A stretch of 64,000 nt of DNA, from NCBI GenBank assembly GCA_025210475.1, contig JAOARW010000009.1, positions 1 through 64,000 of the forward strand, written 5' to 3'. This document shows, one piece after another, positions 46,801 to 56,027 of the stretch; positions within the stretch are counted from its first letter, which is position 1; each line of letters starts with the position of its first letter. Below the pieces are notes generated by a model, which made no database searches, had not been told where the DNA came from, and saw nothing but the letters and a program-made list of their open reading frames with translations. Origin of the DNA: Carboxylicivirga sp. (GTDB lineage Bacteria > Bacteroidota > Bacteroidia > Bacteroidales > Marinilabiliaceae). The translations under genes were made by a program, and so were the position numbers.

Positions 46801-49800
46801 CGCCAATTAAGCTATCAGCAACAAAATCAATACTTCTAAACGGCGAAACTCCTTTGGAGCCTGTCTCATCCTACGATTTTGATAACGATGGCGATTTAGA
46901 TTTTGTTAGCCCTAATTTGTTGGTTAACAATGGAGATGGCACAGCTTCGCAGTTGGCGAAAATATTTAATCTTTCTTACAAGGGAAATTTACTCTGGTAC
47001 GATTACGATTTAGATGGTAATTTGGATGCCTGGGATGCCAGCTCTGAAAATACTGGTCAGAATTGGGATCCGGATTATTTATATACCCTAAATATCCTTC
47101 AAAATAATGGCAGCAATAACTTTACGTATAAAAAGGATCAGCCTGGCAGTCATGTCATAGGTAATAAAAATTACAAATACGATAAGCACTTTAGATACGA
47201 TATTAATGGAGACGGACTTATAGATGCATATGGCACAAATGGTTCCCTCCAAGTAGGTTGGTTAATTTCTTCGAGTGATTATACCGGTTATGAATTAAAA
47301 GGCATTAATTATACACCACATGGTCCTTTAAAGTATATCGATTGGAACCGGGATGGACATATGGATATGTGGACTTCTTTTAAAGATGGTACAAACTGTG
47401 GTTTAAAATTATTTATCAACAAAGATGGTATTCCATCAGAGGAAACCACTGTTAAAATGCCGGTGCCAATTAACGAGTCGAACAATATATTGGCCATTGA
47501 AGATATGGATAATGATGAGGATTGGGATGTTATCATGCGCCGTAACGATCGCTCTGTAATTATTTGGTATAACAATGGAACAGATAATTTTAATGATAGT
47601 ACTGCTGTTGTTTTTCCCGAAGGTTGTGATTCAAATACATTCGATATAGCCGACTTTGACAATAATGGCTATCTGGATTTTGTAGTCCCATGTGGTGAGA
47701 ATACCGTTTTTATAGCCCAGGATAAAGAAAGAAATCAGTTCGTTTATCACGATGCTTCATCAACAAGCAAATTGGCTTTCTGGTATCAGGATATGAATAA
47801 TGACGGTAAACCTGATTTTAGTTCCTATCCGAAGGCTAGTTACATGGAAACAATTACCTTAAAAGAAAATACAGCTCCCCTGGCGCCAACAGGAATTATG
47901 GCAGTTCAAACCGACACGACCCTGAAAATTAGCTGGCAGCATGGTATAGATAAACAAACACCTGCAGCCCAAATGCGCTATAACCTGAGTGTTAAGAAAG
48001 CAGGCGAAAGTGGTGCCGGTAGTTTTATTATTTCGCCGGGTAATGGTCTAAATGCCAATGCTGCTCTGCAACCCGATAGAACTTACATTAGAGATAATAA
48101 ATACATATTGCCAATAACCCGTTTTGAGGCTGGTGAATACGAGTTGCAGATTCAAAGTATTGACCTTTGGAATGCCACTTCTTCATTCTCTGATGTGGTG
48201 ACCATCAATGTTTCGGCAGAGCCCATGTTTGAATGTCCCGAAGAGGTATGTTTTGCAGGCCTGGCAGAAATAAGCTACAAAGGAACACCAACCAGTAGTA
48301 TTACCTGGGACTTCGATGACGGGCAGATCGTATCGGGTTCCGAGCTTGGTCCGTACGAGATTCAATGGAATACAGATGGAGTAAAAACCATTACTGCAAC
48401 AGTTGATGGTAAAAGTTTTAGCAAACAAGTGAAGGTATTGCCTCAATTTGATGCTTCATTCGCGATCGGTGATTACTTGATTTCGGGTACTTCTGAGCCA
48501 TTTACAGTACTAAACAATAATGGTACAGGAATAAATTATGTATGGAATACTTCAAGTGCGTCTAACGATCAGCTCGTGCAAAATGGAATGGTGGGAACCA
48601 TCTCAATTAATGAAGAAGGCAGTCAGGATATCTCACTTTATATCGAAAAAAATGGATGTCAATCTTCTACATTTACTCAAACGGTAACCGTACTGCCAGC
48701 ATTACCTGAGCCTAGGCCAAATTTGGTTGCAATTAATGCCAATGGTAAGAACAGCATCAACTGGGATGCCTCTGAATGGCCGGCTTATGTTACCAATGTA
48801 CATATTTATAAGGAAGGTAAAGTAACAAATGCTTTTGAAGAAGTGGCTGCATTTGACAAATCAGCTGGTATATATGTTGACGAAGTATCCACCCCGGACT
48901 TGAATTCCGAAAGGTACTACCTTGTTTTGGAAGATGAATATGGCCATGTAAGCAATAACGGACCAGTACAAGAAACAGTTCACTTAACCATTAACAAAGG
49001 CCTAAACACATCATGGAACTTAATCTGGAATGCTTATAAAGGAGCAGATATCGCATCTTACAAGATATATAGAGGAGCAACAGCTGATAACATGCAAATG
49101 ATTGCAGAATTAGCTGGTTCTAAACTATCGTTTACGGATATTTCTCCCCTTAGTGGTGAAGATTTATATCAGATAGAGATTGTTGAGGCAGCAGCTCAAC
49201 CCATTGCTCAGTTAAAATCTATTGCTAACGGAGCAAGCGCCTTATCAAATATTGTGAATACCAGCGAGGCACTAACGGCTATTATGGCAGAAACCATGAG
49301 TATTAAACATGTTGAGGAAGTTGCTAAATTGAGTAATGAGCAAACTCAGTTACATATGTATGCCTCAATTTTGCCAACTACAGCTACTTATAAAGAAGTA
49401 CTGTGGGAAATCGTTTCAGGCGAGGAATTGGCAACCATTACTTCAACTGGTCTATTGGAATTTAAAAACAATGGTTCGGGAACAGTAAAGGTTAAAGCAA
49501 CCACGCTCGATGGAAGTGATATGAGTGCAGAATTGGATGTGGCAGTAGAATTGGTTACCTATGATTTAGTAGTTAAAACCTTAAACTCAACAATGGGGAC
49601 TACAAAAGGTACGGGAACCTATAACTCTGGTGAGGTTGTTGAAATTGAAGCCATTGCCAGTGATAATTACAAATTTAAGGCATGGACCGATGTAAACGGA
49701 GCAACTTTATCAACCGATAATCCGCTGTTGGTAAGAGTAAATGCCGACTTTACAATTGTAGCTGATTTTGAAAGAGTTTACACCGTTACCACAGGAGGTA

Positions 49801-52800
49801 ATTATGATGGAAAAGGTGGTGTCGTAAAAGGTGCAGGCAAATATAATTATGGTACATATGTGATTATTGAAGCCATACCAAACGAAGGTTATGAATTTGC
49901 TGTATGGCACGGCGATACCGGCACCGGCGAGTATTATCTGTCAAACGACAATCCATATACCTTACGAGTAAGGCAGGATATTAGGGTAGAAGCCCAATTT
50001 AAAATGAAAGATATCCTGACTACAAGTTCTTATCCGGTGGGTGCAGGAACAACAACTGGAGATGGAGAGTATAGTAATGGTGATGCAGTTACCATAACAG
50101 CAACACCTAATACTGGATACGTTTTTTCTCATTGGCAGGATGATTCAGGTGAAATGGTTTCAAAAGAAGCAAGCTACACCTTTAATATTTATGGCTTACA
50201 AAATTATACAGCTGTTTTTGTTATGGCTGGACAGGTAGCACCAATTGTTAATCCTGAAGGTGCAGGATCTGTTACCGGCGGCGGTGATTATTCTGTTGGT
50301 GATGTTATTCAATTAAAGGCGGTAGCCAATGAAGGATATATTTTTGGTGCCTGGTACGATGAGGATGGTAATATTTTAAGTAATGATGCAACCTTTAACT
50401 ATACCGTTAAAGAGGTTAATTATATCAAGGCTGATTTTATAAGGATATATTCAATAGCTGTAGTAGCAAATATTGCAGAAGCTGGAACTGTTTCCGAAGG
50501 TGGAAATTACCAATCAGGTGCGATCATTCAATTAACAGCAACAGCTAACGATGGTTATGCGTTTAAAAACTGGACCAATGAAGCGGGTAATGTCCTTAGC
50601 ACCGAGGCTGTGTTTGACTATACGGTTACTTCAAATCAAACATTAACAGCTAACTTTGAAGCCTACTCCGGGACTAAGTATACCTTAAGCATGGGAGTAA
50701 ACATTGAAGGAGCAGGTACTGTAACCGGCGGCGGTGATTATATTCCTAATTCATCAGCCACAATAGAGGCAATACCTGCTGATGGTTATAAGTTCGGAGC
50801 CTGGCATTACGACAATGGCAATGGACAGGAAAGTCTACTTTCTTTTGATAATCCGCACACCTTTAATGTTACTGGTAATATAAGAGTAGAGGCTCAGTTT
50901 TCTGAAATTGACCAGGTGATTGCCAATGTTCTGCCACAAGGAGCAGGTGTGGTAAACGGTTCGGGCGAGTATCAGTATGGTCAAATGGCAACTCTTATTG
51001 CAACAGCTAATGATGGCTATCAATTTTCGCACTGGACAGATTACCAGGGTAACATATTCTCTCATAATGCAAGTATTGAAGTCAATGTGTATGGTACCAG
51101 GCGTTTTACTGCTCATTTTGTGTCGATAGTAACAATTACTACCATGGCTCAACCGGCGGAAGCAGGAACTACATCCGGAGGGGGTAATTTTGCAACCGGT
51201 GAAATTATTCGATTAACAGCAACAGCTAACGATGGTTATGTTTTTAGTAACTGGACCAATGAGGCGGGCAATGTTATTAGTACCGAAGCAATTTTTAATT
51301 ATACCATAACTAATGATCAAACGCTGACCGCCAACTTTGAATCTCATTCAGGAACGATGTATACGCTTACCATGGATATGAATATTCAGGGAGCAGGAAC
51401 TGTTAGTGGAGGCGGAAGTTATATCCCGAATGCACAGGCAACCATTGAGGCAGTACCGGCTGATAATTATAGGTTTGTAACATGGCATGCTGACAATGGC
51501 AATGGACAGGAATATGTATTGTCGGAAGAAAATCCTTACACTTTTGAGGTTTATAATAACTTACGAATAGAGGCTCAATTTGAGGAAATTGATCAGGTGA
51601 TTACCAGTGTTCTGCCAGTAGGTGCAGGTGTGGTAAACGGTTCGGGCGCGTATCAGTATGGTCAAATGGCCACTCTTACTGCAAAAGCTAATGATGGTTA
51701 CCGATTCTCGCACTGGACAGATGAGGTGGGCAATGTTTTAAACGAGCTTTCTTCTTTTGAAGTCACTGTTAATGGAACCATGCATTACACGGCTCATTTT
51801 GTGTCATTAGTGACAATTACTACACAGGCTCAACCAGCAGAAGCAGGTGCAACATCCGGGGGTGGTAATTTTGCAGCAGGTGATGTTATTCCATTAACAG
51901 CAACAGCTAATAATGGTTACGAATTTGTCAATTGGACGGATGCTTCCGGTTCTGTTATCAGTACCGAAACGACCTTTAATTATACTGTTTCTCAAGCAGC
52001 AGATTTAAGGGCTAATTTTAACAAAGTTGTATATCAATATACCGTTACAACAGGAGTAAATATTGATGGAGCTGGTACTGTAACAACAGGAGGTACTTAT
52101 GAGGAGAATACCGCGGTAACCATTGCTGCTACTCCGGCCGATGCATATTTATTTAAAGCCTGGTATAAAATCAATGAAGATGGCAGTGAGAGTTTATTGT
52201 CTTCTGCAAATCCATATACACACTTTGTAACTGAAGATGTGAATATTGAAGCTCAATTTGAAGCAAAGCCAAAACTGGAACTGACAAATGCCTCGATTAG
52301 TTTTGGTGACCTGGAGTTAAATCAAACAAAAACCATCAGCGTTGAGTTAGTCAATAATTTCCAGACTCCTATTCAGATAACAGCTTATAATTGCCCGGAT
52401 ATTATCAGTGCCAAACAAGGCAATGTTACAGAAGTTGGTGCCAATAGTTCTGCCACAATTGAGTTTGAGCTGTATGGAAATACTGAAGGTGCTATAAATA
52501 CCTCTGTTTCGATTCTAACAGATTGTTATATTGGACAATACGCTATTAGTATAAATGGTAATGTTGTAAATAGTTTTGCTTCTGGAAACATTAATATTGA
52601 GTCAGTTTCTCCTTCGTGTTATCAGTTGAGCGATGGTAGTATTAAAATAATTACTAATGCTAAAGCTGTAAAAGCAACGCTTGAAGAAACATCTGAACAA
52701 AAGAATATTCAGGCTAACAGTTCATCATCATTCGAAGGTCTTGAAGCTGGAACTTACCATGTAACAATTTTAGCCGGAACTTCAGAGCGGAATTACACGG

Positions 52801-53294
52801 TAATATTACCAGAACAGGAACAAGTGATGGCTACAGCAGTTGTAAAGGGTTCAACACTGATGGTTAATGTGCAAGGTGGACAATCGCCTTATAATATTAA
52901 GGTTGGAGATTCGAACTATACTTCAAATGATGGACAGTTTAAGATAGCCGGACTTAAATCGGGCAAATACACTGTAGTGGTATCCGATCAAAATCAGTGT
53001 GCAGCACCTTCTAACATTGATATTGAGGTGGTTGAAATGATAATTGCTCCAAACCCTGCGGTGACAGGAGAGTCATTCTTATACTTACCTGCCGGACTGG
53101 ATATCTCAGAATTAAATGTGCAAGTGTTCTCTATCTCTGGCGAAATGGTGATTTCAAGAAGATATAATGCACCAACATCGAGGGTTCGTATAGACGTTAG
53201 CCAATTAACAAATGGAATATACATTGTTAAAACGATCTGCAAATATTCTGGACAAACAGAGGTGAAGAGCATTAAACTCGAGGTTAGAAACTAA
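43842..53294 (+). CDS. Giant T9SS-secreted multidomain surface protein
   Basis: 3150 residues. Signal peptide 1-21 (MNMKMIFLCCFAMLVYSINAQ). Leucine-rich-like region about 105-235 (LDLNACINLQTLDCSFNNI). FG-GAP/VCBS-type repeats with Ca-binding-like DxDxDGxxD motifs (DFDGDGDLDIF, DVDGDGLVELI, DFDNDGDLDFV, DINGDGLIDAY) in two blocks about 325-775 and 985-1345, each followed by Fn3- and PKD-like domains. BIG2-like domain about 1820-1905. Twelve InlB-B/Flg_new-type repeats of about 75 residues, 1907-2806. An ASH-like domain about 2807-2905, a SprB-like region about 2910-3065, and a type A T9SS sorting domain 3066-3150 (IIAPNPAVTGESFLYLPAG, LTNGIYIVKTIC). It is probably an adhesin or matrix-binding protein anchored by T9SS. 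Confidence 0.92.
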   Translation: MNMKMIFLCCFAMLVYSINAQTYHPDEVEQLRQFLDAPAFNHSSNGLAINSAYVSEDPGTWDFITWSETTPKRVVKVNMSISRPIGSLNVEGFESMTDFAFNTSRESYTNIEVINFKNCTALRTVESSGTIYNLNFEGCAAITAVDCRGCFVKELDLNACINLQTLDCSFNNISELYLNNCEELIELDCTNNKLQSIDLTNKKLEVLKVGGNPIRVLNTSKLPNLKRVDAKLHAGISGASIYDSFTFDGFRKLDLSAEWVSGKAFNWFYKDNTPVNSGITDVEGVFTFSKDLEGKEIYCQIGDYEGSTGLRTVDLKIVFTKIPQQSLFYDSNGDGKLEYIYQEQYTNNNYWAKSVNEGPQQVLDIPFSNTIYDIINVNSDGTPDFAIANGVQSSVSAVSYKALSIPNKENDPNVDGRPDFGNPGSGSYYQNTANQSFLNTKITIYTMEEYLANQDLSAWGGSGDYSSSSNAKRSYTVTKGIPSMSDHMLVCLNCNSSQTVSYSLSSDIIEEDFNNDGLTDIMGDNGVLYNVGNNTYVESPFPGQLVAAKDLNNDGICDFVIYNEDDKKVTLMKYVEEQGYVESVLFENQAMDNLVKVADFDGDGDLDIFLPFSAVTKSTSRTYAGDPWRCRINYNNIGAFYALSINDGDGNFTIQESFFSKKWYGFENFIDVDGDGLVELIVTDYEISPALPKKIDTKILKWDGTSYIEQADVIFSQVLDGYSYSEYEPTSYSFELGYDDNTELRIADIDSDGKYEIWSANTRMGEDSQIDLGTANTAPDKMLIPTVNYQKGSNLLEVFWDEGNDGNYSSCDLTYALRIGSASGKGDMVYAHANANGSRRNLAPGNMGSKKLKRYDISTWPAGTYYVSVQAIDPQCKGGEWSEEVIFEKETFYADFDILPNYKDAIPADYKAIEAITYLDSVMVKFKGELTDGLSLEWDFDNAVIISGSDAGPYKLRYDSEGIKTITMKVMQGSNELFKVTSELSVSPIKLSATKSILLNGETPLEPVSSYDFDNDGDLDFVSPNLLVNNGDGTASQLAKIFNLSYKGNLLWYDYDLDGNLDAWDASSENTGQNWDPDYLYTLNILQNNGSNNFTYKKDQPGSHVIGNKNYKYDKHFRYDINGDGLIDAYGTNGSLQVGWLISSSDYTGYELKGINYTPHGPLKYIDWNRDGHMDMWTSFKDGTNCGLKLFINKDGIPSEETTVKMPVPINESNNILAIEDMDNDEDWDVIMRRNDRSVIIWYNNGTDNFNDSTAVVFPEGCDSNTFDIADFDNNGYLDFVVPCGENTVFIAQDKERNQFVYHDASSTSKLAFWYQDMNNDGKPDFSSYPKASYMETITLKENTAPLAPTGIMAVQTDTTLKISWQHGIDKQTPAAQMRYNLSVKKAGESGAGSFIISPGNGLNANAALQPDRTYIRDNKYILPITRFEAGEYELQIQSIDLWNATSSFSDVVTINVSAEPMFECPEEVCFAGLAEISYKGTPTSSITWDFDDGQIVSGSELGPYEIQWNTDGVKTITATVDGKSFSKQVKVLPQFDASFAIGDYLISGTSEPFTVLNNNGTGINYVWNTSSASNDQLVQNGMVGTISINEEGSQDISLYIEKNGCQSSTFTQTVTVLPALPEPRPNLVAINANGKNSINWDASEWPAYVTNVHIYKEGKVTNAFEEVAAFDKSAGIYVDEVSTPDLNSERYYLVLEDEYGHVSNNGPVQETVHLTINKGLNTSWNLIWNAYKGADIASYKIYRGATADNMQMIAELAGSKLSFTDISPLSGEDLYQIEIVEAAAQPIAQLKSIANGASALSNIVNTSEALTAIMAETMSIKHVEEVAKLSNEQTQLHMYASILPTTATYKEVLWEIVSGEELATITSTGLLEFKNNGSGTVKVKATTLDGSDMSAELDVAVELVTYDLVVKTLNSTMGTTKGTGTYNSGEVVEIEAIASDNYKFKAWTDVNGATLSTDNPLLVRVNADFTIVADFERVYTVTTGGNYDGKGGVVKGAGKYNYGTYVIIEAIPNEGYEFAVWHGDTGTGEYYLSNDNPYTLRVRQDIRVEAQFKMKDILTTSSYPVGAGTTTGDGEYSNGDAVTITATPNTGYVFSHWQDDSGEMVSKEASYTFNIYGLQNYTAVFVMAGQVAPIVNPEGAGSVTGGGDYSVGDVIQLKAVANEGYIFGAWYDEDGNILSNDATFNYTVKEVNYIKADFIRIYSIAVVANIAEAGTVSEGGNYQSGAIIQLTATANDGYAFKNWTNEAGNVLSTEAVFDYTVTSNQTLTANFEAYSGTKYTLSMGVNIEGAGTVTGGGDYIPNSSATIEAIPADGYKFGAWHYDNGNGQESLLSFDNPHTFNVTGNIRVEAQFSEIDQVIANVLPQGAGVVNGSGEYQYGQMATLIATANDGYQFSHWTDYQGNIFSHNASIEVNVYGTRRFTAHFVSIVTITTMAQPAEAGTTSGGGNFATGEIIRLTATANDGYVFSNWTNEAGNVISTEAIFNYTITNDQTLTANFESHSGTMYTLTMDMNIQGAGTVSGGGSYIPNAQATIEAVPADNYRFVTWHADNGNGQEYVLSEENPYTFEVYNNLRIEAQFEEIDQVITSVLPVGAGVVNGSGAYQYGQMATLTAKANDGYRFSHWTDEVGNVLNELSSFEVTVNGTMHYTAHFVSLVTITTQAQPAEAGATSGGGNFAAGDVIPLTATANNGYEFVNWTDASGSVISTETTFNYTVSQAADLRANFNKVVYQYTVTTGVNIDGAGTVTTGGTYEENTAVTIAATPADAYLFKAWYKINEDGSESLLSSANPYTHFVTEDVNIEAQFEAKPKLELTNASISFGDLELNQTKTISVELVNNFQTPIQITAYNCPDIISAKQGNVTEVGANSSATIEFELYGNTEGAINTSVSILTDCYIGQYAISINGNVVNSFASGNINIESVSPSCYQLSDGSIKIITNAKAVKATLEETSEQKNIQANSSSSFEGLEAGTYHVTILAGTSERNYTVILPEQEQVMATAVVKGSTLMVNVQGGQSPYNIKVGDSNYTSNDGQFKIAGLKSGKYTVVVSDQNQCAAPSNIDIEVVEMIIAPNPAVTGESFLYLPAGLDISELNVQVFSISGEMVISRRYNAPTSRVRIDVSQLTNGIYIVKTICKYSGQTEVKSIKLEVRN

Positions 53295-53304
53295 AATTTA
53301 AATC

Positions 53305-53328
53305 GCATTGGCTCTTAAGAGCCAATGC
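53305..53328. repeat. Perfect 24-bp palindrome after the giant gene
   Basis: GCATTGGCTCTTAAGAGCCAATGC, 11 bases after the stop codon, then TTTAAAA. It may be a weak terminator or an mRNA-stabilising hairpin before the lipoprotein gene, which starts 17 bases on. Confidence 0.65.
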
Positions 53329-53344
53329 TTTAAAATGTCACAAC

Positions 53345-54022
53345 ATGAATAAGAATTTATTATATATGTTCCTCCTGCTAATAATTACATCATGTGGAGG
53401 CGGTGGAGGATCTGATGAACCGAAGCCAGAACCAAAAGAAAATGTAGCGCCAACTGCACCATCGGCTGTTGGAGGGCAAAAGCAAACTTGTTTATCCGTT
53501 CGACCAACTTTAAAGTGGAACAAATCAACCGATAAGAACAATGATAAGTTAACCTACAAAGTTAATTTTGGAGCTTCAAAAGATGCAATGGAAGTACAAG
53601 CCAATAGTCTCACAACCAATCAATATACGTTTTCACAGGATTTATTAAAATCGACAAAGTATTATTGGGAGGTGATAGTTAGCGATGGTGAATTTGACGT
53701 GAGTGGAGGTATTTGGGAAATTGCTACAGTGGGTGATCCGGTCAAGAATACCATTCCATCAACACCTGTTTTAAAAACTCCATATGGTACAGTTACCGAT
53801 ATTAATGTTGAATTTTTATGGGATGAGGTGGTTGATGATGGTACGGTCACATACACTTTGTTTGTTAAAGATGAACAGAATAATAAGAATCAGTTTGAGC
53901 TTAATTCGACTACTTACACCTATTCAAATATGCCCAGGGGTGAATGGTCGTGGTGGGTTATTGCCAAAGATGCCGACGGCAATGCATCGCAGAGTGCAAC
54001 AATCCAGTTGCTATTGAAATAG
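53345..54022 (+). CDS. Lipoprotein with two Fn3-like domains
   Basis: 225 residues. Lipoprotein signal MNKNLLYMFLLLIITSC, with a GGGGGSDEP stretch after the Cys that resembles the Bacteroidota surface-export signal. Two Fn3-like domains follow (LTYKVNFGASKDAMEVQ, TKYYWEVIVSDGEFDVSGGIWEIATVGD; then VEFLWDEVVDDGTVTYTLFVKD, PRGEWSWWVIAKDADGNAS). It lies directly after the giant surface gene and may share its transcript. Its role could be as a surface partner of that protein, by position only. Confidence 0.82.
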   Translation: MNKNLLYMFLLLIITSCGGGGGSDEPKPEPKENVAPTAPSAVGGQKQTCLSVRPTLKWNKSTDKNNDKLTYKVNFGASKDAMEVQANSLTTNQYTFSQDLLKSTKYYWEVIVSDGEFDVSGGIWEIATVGDPVKNTIPSTPVLKTPYGTVTDINVEFLWDEVVDDGTVTYTLFVKDEQNNKNQFELNSTTYTYSNMPRGEWSWWVIAKDADGNASQSATIQLLLK

Positions 54023-54039
54023 AAAATTGTGTATAAGAG

Positions 54040-54092
54040 AAATCCGCAAGGCATTGGGAGTATCCCATTAGCTTTGCGGATTTTGTTTTTTT
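54040..54092 (+). terminator. Terminator after the lipoprotein gene
   Basis: Long hairpin: AATCCGCAA (54041-54049) with TTGCGGATT on the right arm (54074-54082), inner GGGA/TCCC pair, followed by TTGTTTTTTT. Confidence 0.85.
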
Positions 54093-54143
54093 GTCATTTC
54101 CTTCAAACTTATTCGAGGCTGCTTAATTTCAATCCTGATAACT

Positions 54144-54151
54144 TACCTTTG
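54144..54151 (+). promoter_or_regulatory. Putative -7 box (TACCTTTG) for the radical SAM gene
   Basis: Exact TAnnTTTG match 44 bases before the ATG at 54195. No -33 match. Confidence 0.5.
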
Positions 54152-54194
54152 CAATAATTTTCTAATGTAACGCCGAAATCAAATAAAGTCGACA

Positions 54195-56027
54195 ATGTCC
54201 ATACTGTTAAATTGTTTACCACCAGCCGATATTTATAGTCCGTCCATTTCGCTTTCCATCCTGAAGGCATTTATGGAAAAAATTGGGGTAGACACCAAAG
54301 TGAAGTATTGGAACTTTAGTTTGTCGTTGATGTCGGAATTTACCGATAGCGAGGATACAGAAATCCGCTTAATACCCTTCTTATCATTATTAAACGATCG
54401 GCAACAAAATACAAAAGGTAACAAGCGAATACTGTCCTTGCTACAGCAACTGGATCCTGAACACAAGAGTTTGGATGCGGGTTATTACCATGAATTTCTG
54501 AAAGAATCCAAAGAGCAGATTTATACTGTCATAAAAGAAGAGCTGCAACGTATCGATTTTAGCGAGATATCTTTGTTTGGTATCACAGCCAAATACAATC
54601 AGTGGATACCGGGCATGTTATTGGCCGAAGAAGTGAAAAAACTGGCACCTCATGTGAAGGTTATTATTGGTGGATTTGGTGGAGAGAAGGTGGCTCGTGA
54701 GGCCATGAAACTATGTCCGGCATTTGATTATGCTACCTGGGGAGAAGGAGAATATCCACTCCTTCATTTGTATCAGCAATTGGATGCAGATGCGAGCGAT
54801 CTATCCATTGTTCCTCGTTTAATCTATCGCGAGGAGAAAGAATTAGTCCAATCCTCCAGTAATCAAAGCGAGTACCTTGATTTCGATCATTATATCTACC
54901 CGGATTATACCGAATACTTTGAGACGCTGCCCGAAGATGCAGAACGCGATGAGGTGAGTATCCCCATCAACTCCATCCGATCCTGTCATTGGCACCGTTG
55001 TAAATTTTGTGATTTTAACCAGGGTTATAAGTTACGGGCCAGAAGCCCCGAGTGTGTGGTGCGCGAAATAGAACACCTCTATCAGACACACGACATTTGC
55101 ACCTTTACTTTTGTGGATAGCGATACCTTTGGCAGCCTTAAACATTTTGAACAGCTTTTGGAGCTGATCATCGATTTACGCTACCGCACAGAAGAGGACT
55201 TTTCTTTTTGGGCCGAGCTAATACCCAATTCCTACTATTCTGCCCGGCTGATGGAGAAAATGACCATCGCAGGCTTTAAGAATTTGTTTATTGGTTACGA
55301 TGGTCTTTCGGATGGATTACTGGCTAAAATGAATAAGAGTAACACCTTCTCTGATAATGTGTTTTTTATCAAATATGCCATTAAAAACGGGATTAACCCG
55401 GTGGTTAATGTAATCAAGCATTTACCCGGCGAAACGGAAGAGGATGTACAGGAATGCCTGAATAACCTCCATTTTCTGCGCTTCTTTTATGGTGATCCGC
55501 TTATCACGTTTTCGCATGATTATGTGCCTTTGGTGCTCTCGTCCATGTCGAAATATTATAAGCTGACACCCGACCAGGAGCTGGGCCATTACAACAGCGA
55601 TGACTTGTCATACCTTCTGCCCGATTCCTACTCCAATCACGAGGATCGTTTTCATTTGTTTCGCTATAAACGTGACGTGCCAGCCCATGCCCGCGAATGG
55701 GATAGACTGGCAGAGGTGGAAAACTACTATAAAAATAACCGGTTCAGCTATAAGGTACAGGAATACAAGGGCGTTTTCTATTATACCGAGTATTGCAACG
55801 ACGAGGAGATTGAGAACATTGTGTTTGGTGAACCTGAATATGCCAAGGTGCTTAAGGCCTGCGAAGAACAGGTATGTACTTTTGATCAGTTGTTAACAAA
55901 ACTTGTCGAACAGTTTCCTGCTATAACAGATGCAAGGCTTAAGGAGGTACTTTCAAATCTCCGTCAGAGTTATTTGATTTATTGTAATGATGAGTATTCG
56001 AATGTTATTTCGGTATTGGAAGTATAA
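54195..56027 (+). CDS. B12-binding-type radical SAM protein, CX4CX2C motif
   Basis: 610 residues. An N-terminal cobalamin-binding-like Rossmann domain (LLNCLPPADIYSPSISLSILKAFMEKIG, LFGITAKYNQWIPGMLLAEEVK, VIIGGFGGEKVAREA, YATWGEGEYPLLHLY) precedes the radical SAM domain. The iron-sulphur motif is C264-HWHR-C269-KF-C272, i.e. CX4CX2C instead of CX3CX2C. Later parts (FVDSDTFGSLKHFEQLLELI, LFIGYDGLSDGLLAKMNKSN, VNVIKHLPGETEEDVQECL) fit the B12-rSAM barrel. The outline is close to RiPP-maturation radical SAM C-methyltransferases. No precursor peptide or other maturation gene is recognised nearby. It has its own promoter and terminator. Confidence 0.85.
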   Translation: MSILLNCLPPADIYSPSISLSILKAFMEKIGVDTKVKYWNFSLSLMSEFTDSEDTEIRLIPFLSLLNDRQQNTKGNKRILSLLQQLDPEHKSLDAGYYHEFLKESKEQIYTVIKEELQRIDFSEISLFGITAKYNQWIPGMLLAEEVKKLAPHVKVIIGGFGGEKVAREAMKLCPAFDYATWGEGEYPLLHLYQQLDADASDLSIVPRLIYREEKELVQSSSNQSEYLDFDHYIYPDYTEYFETLPEDAERDEVSIPINSIRSCHWHRCKFCDFNQGYKLRARSPECVVREIEHLYQTHDICTFTFVDSDTFGSLKHFEQLLELIIDLRYRTEEDFSFWAELIPNSYYSARLMEKMTIAGFKNLFIGYDGLSDGLLAKMNKSNTFSDNVFFIKYAIKNGINPVVNVIKHLPGETEEDVQECLNNLHFLRFFYGDPLITFSHDYVPLVLSSMSKYYKLTPDQELGHYNSDDLSYLLPDSYSNHEDRFHLFRYKRDVPAHAREWDRLAEVENYYKNNRFSYKVQEYKGVFYYTEYCNDEEIENIVFGEPEYAKVLKACEEQVCTFDQLLTKLVEQFPAITDARLKEVLSNLRQSYLIYCNDEYSNVISVLEV

